Shown here piece after piece: positions 53,831 to 62,556 of a DNA stretch of 64,000 nucleotides. The notes beneath the pieces are model-generated. The model was given only the letters and a program-made list of their open reading frames with translations. It ran no database searches and was not told the origin of the DNA. Numbering within the stretch: position 1 is the first letter of the stretch; every line of letters starts with the position of its first letter. The stretch comes from Clostridia bacterium. GTDB taxonomy: Bacteria > Bacillota > Clostridia > Christensenellales > Aristaeellaceae. The stretch spans positions 62,001 through 126,000 of the forward strand of contig JAFUDS010000026.1 of assembly GCA_017464305.1 (NCBI GenBank), read 5' to 3'. A program made the position numbers and the translations under genes.

Positions 53831-55365
53831 TCCGCTTTCCCTCCAGCCATCAACAGTCCCAACTCATTTTCATTCGCTTGCCCGCCGGGAATGCTGCTGA
53901 CGATCTTTCCATCGAAAATCACATCGATGACGTCGGACAGACTCATGATTTCATCCAATTCAAAGGAAACCAGCAGCACCGCTTTGCCCTTGTTCCGCTG
54001 TTCCACAATGTATTGATGTACATATTCAATCGCGCCCACATCCAACCCGCGGGTAGGGTTCACCGCGATCAGAAGATCCTTATCATTCTGAACCTCCCGG
54101 GCGATGATGACCTTCTGTTGGTTTCCACCAGATAGGGTTCCCGCGGGTCGTTTCTCGCTTTGACGGGGACGGATATCGTAATCCTCAATGGATTTGGACG
54201 CATGCTTGAAGATGGAATCCCTCTGAAGAAATCTTTTCTTCGAGAAGGGCGCTTCCCCATAGTTTTGCAGAATCAAATTGTCCTCAATGGAGAAATCGAG
54301 CACCAGACCATGCTTTTGCCGGTCAGCGGGAATGCTGCTGACGCCATGCTCAAAGCCAAAACTGGGAGATTTGTTATAGATGCTGACGCCATTGACCGTC
54401 GCATCCCCTTGGGTCCCCTTTCGTAGGCCAGTCAGAATCTCCACCAGCTCTGTCTGCCCGTTGCCGTCGATGCCGGCGATGCCCACGATCTCCCCCGCGT
54501 GCACCTGTAGATTCAATCCCTTCAGAATCTCGACACCGCGATAATCCACTCCGTGAAGATCCTTTACGTCCAAGACCACCTTGCCAGGCTCCTGAGCAGG
54601 TTTATCTACCTGGAAGGTCACCTTCCGGCCTACCATCATGCTGGCCAGGTCGTTCTCATCCACCGTGTCCACATCCACGGTGCCGATATACTTTCCAAGA
54701 CGAATAATCGTGCAGTAATCCGCTGCTTCTTTGATTTCTTTGAGCTTGTGGGTAATCAAAATAATGCACTTTCCATCATGGGTCAGATTGTGCATGATCT
54801 GAATCAATTCCACGATTTCTTGCGGCGTTAAGGAGGAGGTAGGTTCATCCAGGATCAGGATATCAGCCCCGCGATAAAGGGCCTTTAATATCTCTACCCG
54901 TTGCTGCATCCCTACGGAAATATCCTCGATTTTCGCGTCTGGATCGATAGACAGGCCGTATTTTTCTGAAAGCTCGATCACGTTCTTTCTCGCCGTGGCC
55001 ATATCCAGCGTAACACCCTTCAGCGGCTCCGCGCCCAGGACAATATTCTCCGTCACAGTGAAAGGCTGAACCAGCATAAAGTGTTGGTGTACCATGCCAA
55101 TCCCTGCGTCGATGGCATCCCTGGGATTGTTCATCTCAATGGGTTTCCCGTTCACCAGGATTTCCCCAGAGGTGGGTTTCAGCAGGCCGTACAGCTGATT
55201 CATCAACGTAGATTTTCCGGCCCCATTTTCCCCCAGAATGGCATGGATCTCTCCTTTGTGGACGGTTAAGTTGATCCCGTCATTGGCTACGAAATCACCG
55301 AACTTCTTTACGATATTCCGCATCTCAATGGCGGGCGTTCCGACATCCACATATTCTTTCGACAA
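53827..55365 (-). CDS. nupO: Nucleoside-type ABC transporter ATP-binding protein (NupO/YufO-like)
   Basis: The 512-residue protein has two fused ABC domains. The first has Walker A LGENGAGKSTLMN (about 44-56), signature SVGMQQRVEI and Walker B DILILDEPTS. The second has a degenerate Walker A GIDGNGQTELVEIL (about 298-311), signature LSGGNQQKVIIARE and a Walker B without the usual Glu, normal for this sugar/nucleoside importer class. It heads the nup-like operon and is divergent from yjjI. The likely partner binding protein is encoded at 57992-58996. Confidence 0.92.
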   Translation of the reverse strand: MSKEYVDVGTPAIEMRNIVKKFGDFVANDGINLTVHKGEIHAILGENGAGKSTLMNQLYGLLKPTSGEILVNGKPIEMNNPRDAIDAGIGMVHQHFMLVQPFTVTENIVLGAEPLKGVTLDMATARKNVIELSEKYGLSIDPDAKIEDISVGMQQRVEILKALYRGADILILDEPTSSLTPQEIVELIQIMHNLTHDGKCIILITHKLKEIKEAADYCTIIRLGKYIGTVDVDTVDENDLASMMVGRKVTFQVDKPAQEPGKVVLDVKDLHGVDYRGVEILKGLNLQVHAGEIVGIAGIDGNGQTELVEILTGLRKGTQGDATVNGVSIYNKSPSFGFEHGVSSIPADRQKHGLVLDFSIEDNLILQNYGEAPFSKKRFLQRDSIFKHASKSIEDYDIRPRQSEKRPAGTLSGGNQQKVIIAREVQNDKDLLIAVNPTRGLDVGAIEYVHQYIVEQRNKGKAVLLVSFELDEIMSLSDVIDVIFDGKIVSSIPGGQANENELGLLMAGGKAE

Positions 55366-55439
55366 GGAATCCGCCCCCTTTTATTGTTGCATAGAAAGTC
55401 GAGTATGGAAACATCCATTCTCTCGAAAATCCAGTTTCT

Positions 55440-55468
55440 ATTTTACGGGTTTTGGCTGGATAGGTCAA
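55440..55468 (-). promoter_or_regulatory. Promoter of the nucleoside importer operon
   Basis: TTGACC (55463-55468) and TAAAAT (55440-55445), 17 bases apart on the minus strand, back to back with the yjjI promoter 11 bases away. Confidence 0.78.
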
Positions 55469-55479
55469 CTGCTTTTTCG

Positions 55480-55508
55480 TTGACAGACAATGAAAAAACG
55501 AATAAAAT
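55480..55508 (+). promoter_or_regulatory. Promoter of yjjI-yjjW
   Basis: TTGACA (55480-55485), 17 bases, TAAAAT (55503-55508). Confidence 0.85.
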
Positions 55509-55536
55509 GGGATGACTTTCAAAGGAGGTTTTTTCC

Positions 55537-57057
55537 ATGTCTGATGCGCTTCAGGTAATTCAGGATCCTACGCTGACCTATCGGCAGGAAGTGCTTGCCC
55601 TGGCTCGTTTGGGCGAAGCGACGGATCATTCTCTGGTATATTCCGACGCGTATTACGCGGCTAAGGCCAAAGGGGCGTTGTGCGATTTGAACGAAGGCCC
55701 CATGCCCTATCGGCCACGGTATATTTGCCCGGATTATAAGCTTCTGTTTCAGAAGGGCTGCGATTTTCTGCAGCTTGATCCGCCCCGGGATCTGCTGGAG
55801 GCGGTGAATGTGCTGGAAATCTTCTATTGCCATGTGCCGTCCATCACGGCCTATCCCGTTTATCTGGGCGATCTGGATAAGCTGCTGGAGCCCTTCGTGA
55901 TCAAAGAGGATCGGGCCTACGCCAAGAAGGTTTTAGGTCTTTTCCTGCGCAACATAGATCGGGTGCAGACAGATTCTTTCGTTCATGCGGATATCGGTCC
56001 TGAGGATTCAGTGACTGGGCGCATCTTGCTGGAGCTGACGGAAGAAATGCAGCTGGCCATTCCAAACCTGACGCTGCGCTACGATCCGGAGCGGACCAGT
56101 GATGATTTTGCCCTGGCCTGCGTCAAATGCATGCTGAAAACCGCGAAGCCCTCCTTCGCCAATCATGGGATGTTTACCAGGGAATGGGGCGAGGATTATG
56201 CCATCGCCTCCTGCTACAATGGCTTAAAGATAGCCGGTGGCGGGTTTACCTTGCCCCGGATGCGGCTGTATGAATGCGCCCTGGACGCGAAGAGTCCCGA
56301 AGATTTCCTGGAAAACGAGCTGCCCAAGTACATTGATTTGCAGCTGGAATATATGGACAAGCGTGTAAAATTCATCGTGGAGGAAAGCTCCTTCTTTAAA
56401 ACAAATTTCCTGGTGACGGAAGGTTTTGTGAAGCAGGAAAATTTCACGGGCATGTTTGGCGTTGTGGGGTTGGCGGAATGCTGTAACCATCTACTGGGGA
56501 TCAAGGATGTGAAGCAAGGCTTCGGCCTCAATGAAGAAGCGACTCAGCTGGGGCTTCGGATTATGGATGCCATCGAGAAGCGGGTGTCTGAACATGTGGC
56601 ACCCTATTGCGATGCTTTTGACCATCGTTATCGTCTCCACGCCCAGGTGGGCATCGATTCCGACGGCATGGATGATTCTCCCGGAACTCGGATTCCCATC
56701 GGGGCAGAGCCCTGCATGCTGGATCAATTGGAGGTGAACGAGAAGTTCCATCCCTACTTCCCCACCGGCACGGGCGATATCTTCAAATTTGAGGAGACCT
56801 ATATTAAAACGCCGGAAGCGATTTTGCCGATCATCAAGGCTTCCCTGGCCCGGGGGCTCAGATATTTCTCCGGATATCTGGAGAATAACGACGTGGTTCG
56901 GGTGACTGGCTATCTGGTCAAGAAGAGTGAAATTGAAAAGCTCCGCCAGAAAAAGCAAAGCCTGAATCAGGTAACCTTGTTTGGCATGGGCGCGCAGGAT
57001 GGCGGCCATGCTCTGGATAGAAGGATACAGCATCATGAAGAAAGCGCCCATCAATAA
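55537..57057 (+). CDS. yjjI: YjjI-family glycyl radical enzyme
   Basis: The 506-residue product is a glycyl radical enzyme of the YjjI family; its reaction is unknown. The C-terminal radical loop RVTGY carries G458, and a central Cys pair (C315-C316 in GLAECCNH) is the likely active-site thiol. The length matches the E. coli protein. Oxygen would cleave the chain at the radical Gly, so it works anaerobically. AAAGGAGG precedes the ATG. The next gene encodes the matching activase and overlaps by 23 bases. Flanking genes are a nucleoside importer (divergent) and a BMP binding protein, suggesting a nucleoside, deoxyribose or base substrate. Confidence 0.9.
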   Translation: MSDALQVIQDPTLTYRQEVLALARLGEATDHSLVYSDAYYAAKAKGALCDLNEGPMPYRPRYICPDYKLLFQKGCDFLQLDPPRDLLEAVNVLEIFYCHVPSITAYPVYLGDLDKLLEPFVIKEDRAYAKKVLGLFLRNIDRVQTDSFVHADIGPEDSVTGRILLELTEEMQLAIPNLTLRYDPERTSDDFALACVKCMLKTAKPSFANHGMFTREWGEDYAIASCYNGLKIAGGGFTLPRMRLYECALDAKSPEDFLENELPKYIDLQLEYMDKRVKFIVEESSFFKTNFLVTEGFVKQENFTGMFGVVGLAECCNHLLGIKDVKQGFGLNEEATQLGLRIMDAIEKRVSEHVAPYCDAFDHRYRLHAQVGIDSDGMDDSPGTRIPIGAEPCMLDQLEVNEKFHPYFPTGTGDIFKFEETYIKTPEAILPIIKASLARGLRYFSGYLENNDVVRVTGYLVKKSEIEKLRQKKQSLNQVTLFGMGAQDGGHALDRRIQHHEESAHQ

Positions 57058-57874
57058 GATCATCTACTTTTCAAATGTGGACGGCCCGGGGAACCGGACG
57101 TCCATCTTTTTTCAGGGCTGCAGTTTCCATTGCCACTTTTGCCACAATCCGGAGACCATCTCCCTCTGTCAGAATTGTGGCCGGTGCGTGCCCCAATGTC
57201 CTGCCAAAGCGTTGCGGATGGAGGGCAGACAGGTCGTCTGGGAAGAAGCCAAGTGCGTTCAATGTGACACCTGTATTCATGTATGCCAGCTTTTCGCTTC
57301 TCCCCGGGTTTCCTGGCTCACCGTGGAGGAGCTGCTGTCCCGAATCAATCGAGCCCTTCCCTATATTGAGGGGATTACTACGTCTGGAGGAGACTGCACT
57401 CTGTACCCGGATTTCCTAAAAGAGCTGTTCTCCCGCATGCATCAGGCTGGGAAAACCTGTCTGATCGACGCAAACGGTGCTTATGATTTTTCTAAGGATT
57501 CAGCATTGCTGTCCGTCTGTGATGGAATCATGCTGGATGTCAAAGCCGTTCTGCCAGCCTGGCATCAATGGCTTATCGGCCAGGCACCGGATCCGGTGCT
57601 GCGAAATCTGGATTTTCTTCTGGCTCAGCATAAGCTGCAAGAGGTTCGAACCGTGATTCTTCCCGGCCAGGAGGAGGAAAATAAAGCCACCGTGCAATAT
57701 GTGGCGCACCGCATTCAGGACGCCTGTGATTATAAAATCATTCGCTATCGCCCCTTTGGTGTCAAGGAAGCCTATCAAAAGGAATTAGGAGAGATGGAAA
57801 CAGCAGTGGAAGAAGCGGAGGCTTATGTCCGCTTGGCCCAATCGCTTGGTGCATCAAGAGCCTATATGGTATGA
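57035..57874 (+). CDS. yjjW: YjjW-family glycyl radical enzyme activase
   Basis: This 279-residue radical SAM enzyme installs the glycyl radical on YjjI. The SAM cluster motif is C29-x3-C33-x2-C36 in GCSFHCHFC; two ferredoxin-type clusters follow (C45, C48, C51, C55 and C74, C77, C80, C84), and the GRE-activase core has GITTSGGDC (about 113-121), with the usual GGE reading GGD. The ATG at 57035 has AAGGA nine bases upstream and gives the normal start. It ends 72 bases before a bidirectional terminator. Confidence 0.92.
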   Translation: MKKAPINKIIYFSNVDGPGNRTSIFFQGCSFHCHFCHNPETISLCQNCGRCVPQCPAKALRMEGRQVVWEEAKCVQCDTCIHVCQLFASPRVSWLTVEELLSRINRALPYIEGITTSGGDCTLYPDFLKELFSRMHQAGKTCLIDANGAYDFSKDSALLSVCDGIMLDVKAVLPAWHQWLIGQAPDPVLRNLDFLLAQHKLQEVRTVILPGQEEENKATVQYVAHRIQDACDYKIIRYRPFGVKEAYQKELGEMETAVEEAEAYVRLAQSLGASRAYMV

Positions 57875-57945
57875 TTTTCGAATGAAGACATAGCTTATTT
57901 TCATGAATGCTGAATTGTAATCACCGAATAATAAATCCGAACTAT

Positions 57946-57984
57946 AAAAAATGCAGGCTGCCAATTGGCAGCCTGCGTGTTTTT
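57946..57984. terminator. Bidirectional terminator between yjjW and the BMP gene
   Basis: A perfect 10-bp stem GCAGGCTGCC-AATT-GGCAGCCTGC (57953-57976) with T-rich tails on both strands serves the convergent yjjW and BMP genes. Confidence 0.92.
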
Positions 57985-57991
57985 CCTGAAA

Positions 57992-58996
57992 TTAGTCGTC
58001 CAGGGTGAAGACGGGCACATCAGCCACGTCGGTGGGAACGGACTTCTCACCAGCGATGATCGCAGCCTTGGCAGCTTCCACCACTTCCAGAACTTCCGCG
58101 GGGATGTGATCCCGAGTGGGAGCCAGGTCAACGCCGCCGTTGGACAGGTCATACAGATGCACACCAGCGGTGAAGGTACCATCCTTTACGGCCTTGGAGA
58201 TATCCTGGGAAGCAGTGTCCACGCGCTTCATGGCGGAGGTGATCACATGATCCGGAGACAGGGGGGACTGGTCGGTATCCACGCCGATGGCCCAGATGCC
58301 TTCTTCGTCGCAAGCATTGATCACGCCCAGGCCAGTACCGCCGGCAGCATGATAGATCACGTCAGCGCCCTTGGTGATCATGTCCTTGGCCGCGGTGGTG
58401 CCGCCAGCGATGTCACCAAAGTTGTTGGCGTTGTACTGCAGCACGGTGGCTTCGGGGTTCACTTCCAGAACGCCAGCGATGTAGCCGATACCGAACAGGT
58501 TCATCTGATCGGACACCATGCCCTGTACATAACCAACGGTGTTGCTCTCGGTCACGGAACCGGCAACCAGGCCTACCAGATAGGAAGCCTGCTCCTGCGC
58601 GAACATCAGGCAAGCTACGTTGGGGAGATCCTCGTTGGTTGAATCATCGATGATGGCGAACAGCTGATCAGGATTGTCCTGAGCCGCTTCACGGGTGGCA
58701 TCGGCCAGCATGTAACCCACGGCGATGATCAGATCATAGCCTTCTTCGATGAAGGTGTTGATGTTGGTCTGATAGTCGGCGTCAGTCTTGCTTTCCAGAT
58801 AGTTCACTTCGAAAGAAGAATCCTCGGCAGCCAGGGCCTGCAGGCCTTCCCAGGAAGTCTGGTTGAAGGACTTGTCATTCACGCCGCCAACGTCGGTCAC
58901 CATGCCGATACGGATGGTCTTGCTCTCCGCAGAAGCGAAGCTGACCATGGCCAGCGCCATGCAAAGCGCCAGAACCAGAGACAGGAACTTTTTCAT
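57992..58996 (-). CDS. BMP-family nucleoside-binding protein
   Basis: The 334-residue product is a BMP/PnrA-like solute-binding protein, the class that captures nucleosides for NupOPQ-type importers. It has a signal peptide (about 1-24, ending FASAES), GMVTDVGGVNDKSFNQTSWEG (split around 31-51), DLIIAVGYMLADA, and GVINACDEEGIWAIGVDTDQ near 230. No lipobox Cys sits at the cleavage site, whereas most Gram-positive BMP proteins are lipoproteins. GGAGG precedes the ATG at 58996. It has its own promoter, about 4 kb from the importer genes it probably serves. Confidence 0.9.
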   Translation of the reverse strand: MKKFLSLVLALCMALAMVSFASAESKTIRIGMVTDVGGVNDKSFNQTSWEGLQALAAEDSSFEVNYLESKTDADYQTNINTFIEEGYDLIIAVGYMLADATREAAQDNPDQLFAIIDDSTNEDLPNVACLMFAQEQASYLVGLVAGSVTESNTVGYVQGMVSDQMNLFGIGYIAGVLEVNPEATVLQYNANNFGDIAGGTTAAKDMITKGADVIYHAAGGTGLGVINACDEEGIWAIGVDTDQSPLSPDHVITSAMKRVDTASQDISKAVKDGTFTAGVHLYDLSNGGVDLAPTRDHIPAEVLEVVEAAKAAIIAGEKSVPTDVADVPVFTLDD

Positions 58997-59055
58997 GTGA
59001 AACCCCTCCAATTTAAATAATATACATGAACAGGAACGCCCTGTTCTGTAACAAA

Positions 59056-59084
59056 ATATTACCATATACCCCTTCGGAAATCAA
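59056..59084 (-). promoter_or_regulatory. Promoter of the BMP gene
   Basis: TTGATT (59079-59084) and TAATAT (59056-59061), 17 bases apart on the minus strand, with TATGG before the -10. The 5' UTR holds a 7-bp GAACAGG/CCTGTTC hairpin (about 59031-59049). Between here and 59239 I see nothing else. Confidence 0.65.
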
Positions 59085-59239
59085 GAGAAATGACTTTGCC
59101 GCATATTACAAAACTATTAAAGAAACGAGTAATTTTCCTTATGTAGCATGCTCCTTGCGATTAACTGATTTTTGAGTGAAACTTTGTTTCAATCAAGAAA
59201 AAGGGCTGAATAAATACGCTAAAGGTACAACCCTGAAAA

Positions 59240-59272
59240 TAAAAAAACAGAGCACAGAAAACCATGCTCTGA
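59240..59272 (-). terminator. Terminator of rpmE
   Basis: CAGAGCA (59249-59255) pairs with TGCTCTG (59265-59271); on the minus strand seven T follow. Confidence 0.85.
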
Positions 59273-59283
59273 TTTCTTCGGTC

Positions 59284-59484
59284 TTACTCGAGCCCGAAAC
59301 GCTTCTTGAAGCGATCCACGCGTCCACCAGTGTCAACCAGCTTCTGCTTACCCGTGTAGAAAGGATGGCACTTGGAGCAGATATCCACCTTCATTTCCTT
59401 CTTGGTGGAGCCGGTCTCGAATGTCTCACCGCATACGCAGCGAACGACGCACTTACCGTACTGGGGATGGATTCCTTCTTTCAT
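59284..59484 (-). CDS. rpmE: 50S ribosomal protein L31 (bL31), zinc form
   Basis: The 66-residue product reads [19 protein letters not shown], then [18 protein letters not shown] and [11 protein letters not shown]. The four Cys (CVVRCVCG and CSKC) mark the zinc-containing form of bL31. The ATG at 59484 follows GAGGTG-type bases and is the family start. It has its own promoter and terminator. Confidence 0.97.
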   Translation of the reverse strand: MKEGIHPQYGKCVVRCVCGETFETGSTKKEMKVDICSKCHPFYTGKQKLVDTGGRVDRFKKRFGLE

Positions 59485-59534
59485 TGCTGTTTCACCTCTT
59501 TCGCGTATGCAATGACGGCCAAGCCGCAAGAAGT

Positions 59535-59563
59535 ATATTACCACAACCCGCCGTCATTTGCAA
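59535..59563 (-). promoter_or_regulatory. Promoter of rpmE
   Basis: TTGCAA (59558-59563) and TAATAT (59535-59540), 17 bases apart on the minus strand, with TGTGG directly before the -10. Confidence 0.78.
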
Positions 59564-59575
59564 GGATTTTTTTCA

Positions 59576-60889
59576 TCATTTGTCAAATCTCGTTGGGACG
59601 GGTTTGGTTACCTGCTGCAGCTTCGCTTCCCGGCGATCCTGCACCTCCTTGGGCTTCTCCTGAATATCTCCCGCCTTGGTCAGCGCCATCTTGGTCAGGC
59701 TGGGGCCAACCAGCTCATACACCAGCACGGAGAACAGAATGATGTTTCGAATCAGCGTGCCGTCCGCTCCCATGGCCCGGGCCGCCGTGGTGCACATGCC
59801 CAGCGCCACCCCAGCCTGGGGCAGCAGGGTGATGCCCAGATATTTCCGCACCGTTTCCGGGCTATGGGCCAGATCGGAGCTGAACCTTGCCCCCAGATAT
59901 TTCCCCAGGGAGCGGAAAAGGATATAGATCACGCCGATCAGAATCACGGACACATCGGAGAAAACCTGGAATTGCAGCGCGGCGCCGCTCAGGACGAAGA
60001 ACAGGGTCAGCACAGGCCCGCTCCAGCGATCTGCCGCCAGCATCAACTCCTCGCTCAGGGGGCAGTAATTGCAGAACACCGTGCCCAGCATCATACACAC
60101 CAGCAGGGAGGAAAAGCCGAAATGGAAAGGACCCAGGTCGAAGGTCAGCTGGCTGAGGGCCACCGTCAGAATCACGCTGCCTACGATCAGGGCGTTCCGA
60201 TTCCGATGAGAGTGAAAATATCTCTCCGCGATGGTCAGCAGCACCCCGGTAATTCCGCCCAGCGCCAGGCTTAAGACCACCTCGCCGATGGGCTCGATGA
60301 TCAGTGCGGCTACGTGGGTGGTCCCCGCCTCCATGGCCTGAGCGATGCCGAAGGAAACAGCGAACACCACCAGGCCCACCGCGTCGTCCAGCGCCACCAC
60401 GGGCAGCAGCACATCCGTCACCGGGCCTTTGGCCTTATACTGACGAACCACCATCAGGGTGGCCGCCGGGGCGGTGGCAGAGGCGATGGCCCCCAGGGTA
60501 ATGGCAGCCCCCATGCTCAGCAGGTCCGGCCGCAGGAAGTGGAAGGCGATCAGCGCCACATCCACGATGGCGCTGGTGATCAGCGCCTGCAGAATGCCGA
60601 TAATGGTCGCCTGCTTCCCAGTCTGCCGCAGGGCGGAGAGCCGGAACTCATGGCCGATGGCAAAGGCGATGAAGCCCAGAGCCACATCGTTGATCAACCC
60701 CAGGGAATCCACCTGCTCAAAGCTTTGAAAGCCCAGCCCGGGGATACCCAGCAGTCCGAGACAACAAGGGCCGATCAGCACCCCTGTCACCAGGTAGGCC
60801 GTCACGTCCGGCAGATGAAACCTGCTGAACAGCCGGGTCATCAGCAGCCCCGCGAACAGGGCAAAGGCGATTAACAAAAGAGATTGCAC
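59576..60889 (-). CDS. CPA2-type cation:proton antiporter (KefB/NapA-like)
   Basis: The 437-residue membrane protein has about 12 to 13 helices and the CPA2 pattern: YLVTGVLIGP (about 32-41), FAIGHEF, ATAPAATLMVV (about 137-147) and the ion-binding Asp pair in VALDDAVGLVV (about 163-173). This family exchanges Na+ or K+ for protons. The C-terminus is a short charged tail without a TrkA/RCK nucleotide-binding domain, so it is closer to NapA than to KefB/C. It lies downstream of the SLC13-type permease on the same strand but has its own promoter. Confidence 0.9.
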   Translation of the reverse strand: MQSLLLIAFALFAGLLMTRLFSRFHLPDVTAYLVTGVLIGPCCLGLLGIPGLGFQSFEQVDSLGLINDVALGFIAFAIGHEFRLSALRQTGKQATIIGILQALITSAIVDVALIAFHFLRPDLLSMGAAITLGAIASATAPAATLMVVRQYKAKGPVTDVLLPVVALDDAVGLVVFAVSFGIAQAMEAGTTHVAALIIEPIGEVVLSLALGGITGVLLTIAERYFHSHRNRNALIVGSVILTVALSQLTFDLGPFHFGFSSLLVCMMLGTVFCNYCPLSEELMLAADRWSGPVLTLFFVLSGAALQFQVFSDVSVILIGVIYILFRSLGKYLGARFSSDLAHSPETVRKYLGITLLPQAGVALGMCTTAARAMGADGTLIRNIILFSVLVYELVGPSLTKMALTKAGDIQEKPKEVQDRREAKLQQVTKPVPTRFDK

Positions 60890-60928
60890 GAAATAACGCT
60901 TCCTTCCTATCCAAAATCACGCGACAAA

Positions 60929-60954
60929 GCGCGGAGAAGACCGCTTCTCCGCGC
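60929..60954 (-). promoter_or_regulatory. Perfect stem-loop at the 5' end of the antiporter mRNA
   Basis: GCGCGGAGAAG (60929-60939) and CTTCTCCGCGC (60944-60954) form an 11-bp stem with a four-base loop, starting about six bases after the -10 box. It would lie at the extreme 5' end of the transcript: an mRNA-stabilising or attenuating element. Confidence 0.6.
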
Positions 60955-60959
60955 CGGGT

Positions 60960-60987
60960 ATTATACCACACCGTTTCGGAAAGTCCA
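60960..60987 (-). promoter_or_regulatory. Promoter of the antiporter gene
   Basis: TATAAT (60960-60965) preceded directly by TGTGG, with TGGACT (60982-60987) 16 bases upstream on the minus strand. Confidence 0.72.
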
Positions 60988-61044
60988 GATGAAAATTAGA
61001 TTTCGCAAAACCGTGGATGAAAGCTCCCCCGCGGAGCGGAGGAG

Positions 61045-61075
61045 GGAGAAAACCTTCGCGAAAAAGCGAAGGCCA
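61045..61075 (-). terminator. Terminator of the SLC13-type permease gene
   Basis: CCTTCGC (61053-61059) and GCGAAGG (61066-61072) with a six-base loop; on the minus strand TTTTCTCC follows. A further GCTCC/GGAGC hairpin lies at 61023-61037. Confidence 0.78.
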
Positions 61076-61082
61076 TCAATGC

Positions 61083-62366
61083 TTAGGCTACCCCGCTCCA
61101 GAAGATCCAGATGAACAGATAACCGATCACCACCGCCGTCAGGGTGAAGGGAATGCCGACGCGGAAGAAGTCGCCGTTCTTCACCTCGTGGCCTTCCTTC
61201 CGCAGAATGCCGATGCCCGCCACGTTGGCGGAAGCGCCGAAGGGGGTGATGTTTCCTCCTAGGGTGGCGCCGGTCAGCAGCCCAAAATACAGCACGTAGG
61301 GCGCGATGCTCAGGTTCACGCTCAGGGCCTCGATCACCGGCAGCATGGCCGCCACATAGGGGATGTTATCAATAAAGGCGCTGAGGAGAACGGACCCGAA
61401 AACGATCAGCGAGTACAACCCGAACAGGTTCCCCTGGCCGATGGCGGAGAACCATCTGGCGATGGCGTCGATGATCCCCGCCTCCCGGATGGAAGCCACC
61501 ACGATGAACAGCCCGCAGAGCATGGCCAGGGTCTGATAATCCATCTCCTGGGCTACCAGCTTGGCGGAGTCGGCGTTCCCCTTCCGGAGGCAGCTGCGAA
61601 CCAGGGTCACCAGGAACACCAGCAGGCAGATGAGTCCGTTCTTCAGGTCGTCCACCTTTCCGGGGAAGGTGATGAAGCTGGCGATGATCAGCAGGCCCAC
61701 CATGGCCACCATCATCCATCCGGGGAAGTAATCGCTGACCGGGGTCAGGGGCTGCTTTTCAATGTGCTCCCTGTTCTTCCGGAAAAGCAGATAGAGGATG
61801 ACCACCGTACCGGCGGCGCCCAGCTCCACAGCCCAGAAGATCCCAGGCCGGCCCTTCCACCACAGGAAATCCAGGAAGGTCATGCCCGCGTAATCCCCCA
61901 GGAGGATGCTGGTGGTATCTCCCACCAGGGTGGCCGCGCCCTGGAGATTGCTGCTGACAGCGATAGAAATGATCACCGGCACGGGGTTGATCTTCAGCTT
62001 TTTACAGATCTCCAGGCCTACGGGCGCCAGCATCAGCACCGTGGCCACGTTGTCCACAAAAGCGGAAATGACCCCGGAGAAAACCGACAGGGCAATGACC
62101 GCCCAGCAGGTGTTGGAAACCTTGTTCAAAATCATGTCCGCCAGCCGGGAGGGCATCCCCGTCTCCACAAAGAGGCTCACCAGCCCCATGGTACCGGCGA
62201 TCATCATGATCACGTTCCAGTTGATGTTGGGCAGCACGCTGCCCAGGGGTAACACTCCGAAAAGCACCATGCAGGCCGCGGCGCCCAACGCGAACCAGAC
62301 CCGCCATTTGGAGAAGATCAGCATCCCCGCATACATTAAGATGAAGATAATCAGCGCCGTCGTCAT
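61083..62366 (-). CDS. SLC13/ArsB-NhaD-type permease
   Basis: The 427-residue membrane protein has about 11 helices and the two inverted repeats of the ion-transporter superfamily: SAFVDNVATVLMLAP (about 101-115) with SSNLQGAATLVGD (about 138-150), and SAFIDNIPYVAAMLPV (about 320-335) with GATLGGNITPFGASANV (about 355-371). The SNxQG-T and ...GGN-T loops bind the anion and sodium. Substrates in the superfamily include dicarboxylates, citrate, sulfate, arsenite or Na+/H+; none can be chosen here. Given the Na+-pumping decarboxylase in this genome, Na+-coupled carboxylate uptake is possible. Confidence 0.87.
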   Translation of the reverse strand: MTTALIIFILMYAGMLIFSKWRVWFALGAAACMVLFGVLPLGSVLPNINWNVIMMIAGTMGLVSLFVETGMPSRLADMILNKVSNTCWAVIALSVFSGVISAFVDNVATVLMLAPVGLEICKKLKINPVPVIISIAVSSNLQGAATLVGDTTSILLGDYAGMTFLDFLWWKGRPGIFWAVELGAAGTVVILYLLFRKNREHIEKQPLTPVSDYFPGWMMVAMVGLLIIASFITFPGKVDDLKNGLICLLVFLVTLVRSCLRKGNADSAKLVAQEMDYQTLAMLCGLFIVVASIREAGIIDAIARWFSAIGQGNLFGLYSLIVFGSVLLSAFIDNIPYVAAMLPVIEALSVNLSIAPYVLYFGLLTGATLGGNITPFGASANVAGIGILRKEGHEVKNGDFFRVGIPFTLTAVVIGYLFIWIFWSGVA

Positions 62367-62421
62367 CCGATTTTCTACTTCCTTTCCCTTGGAAGCGGTC
62401 CCTTCCTGAGCACTTCCGCCC

Positions 62422-62530
62422 CGGCCGCGGCGCCATCAGCAGGCCCGCGGCCGAAAAGCGGGAAATATCTTAGCACAATCTCGGGCTGAAATAAATCCCC
62501 TTTCCCGCAAAATAGCCTTCCCTATTTTGC
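62422..62530. repeat. Two inverted repeats in the permease-topoisomerase intergenic region
   Basis: CGGCCGCGG (62422-62430) pairs with CCGCGGCCG (62445-62453) across a 14-base loop. GCAAAATAG (62507-62515) pairs with CTATTTTGC (62522-62530) across a six-base loop. The first lies in the permease 5' UTR; a TGC-TAAGAT extended -10 for the permease may lie at 62467-62472. The second lies between the divergent promoters and could be an operator. Confidence 0.55.
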
Positions 62531-62556
62531 ACTTTTCCCGGATTTTGTGTTTTTGG

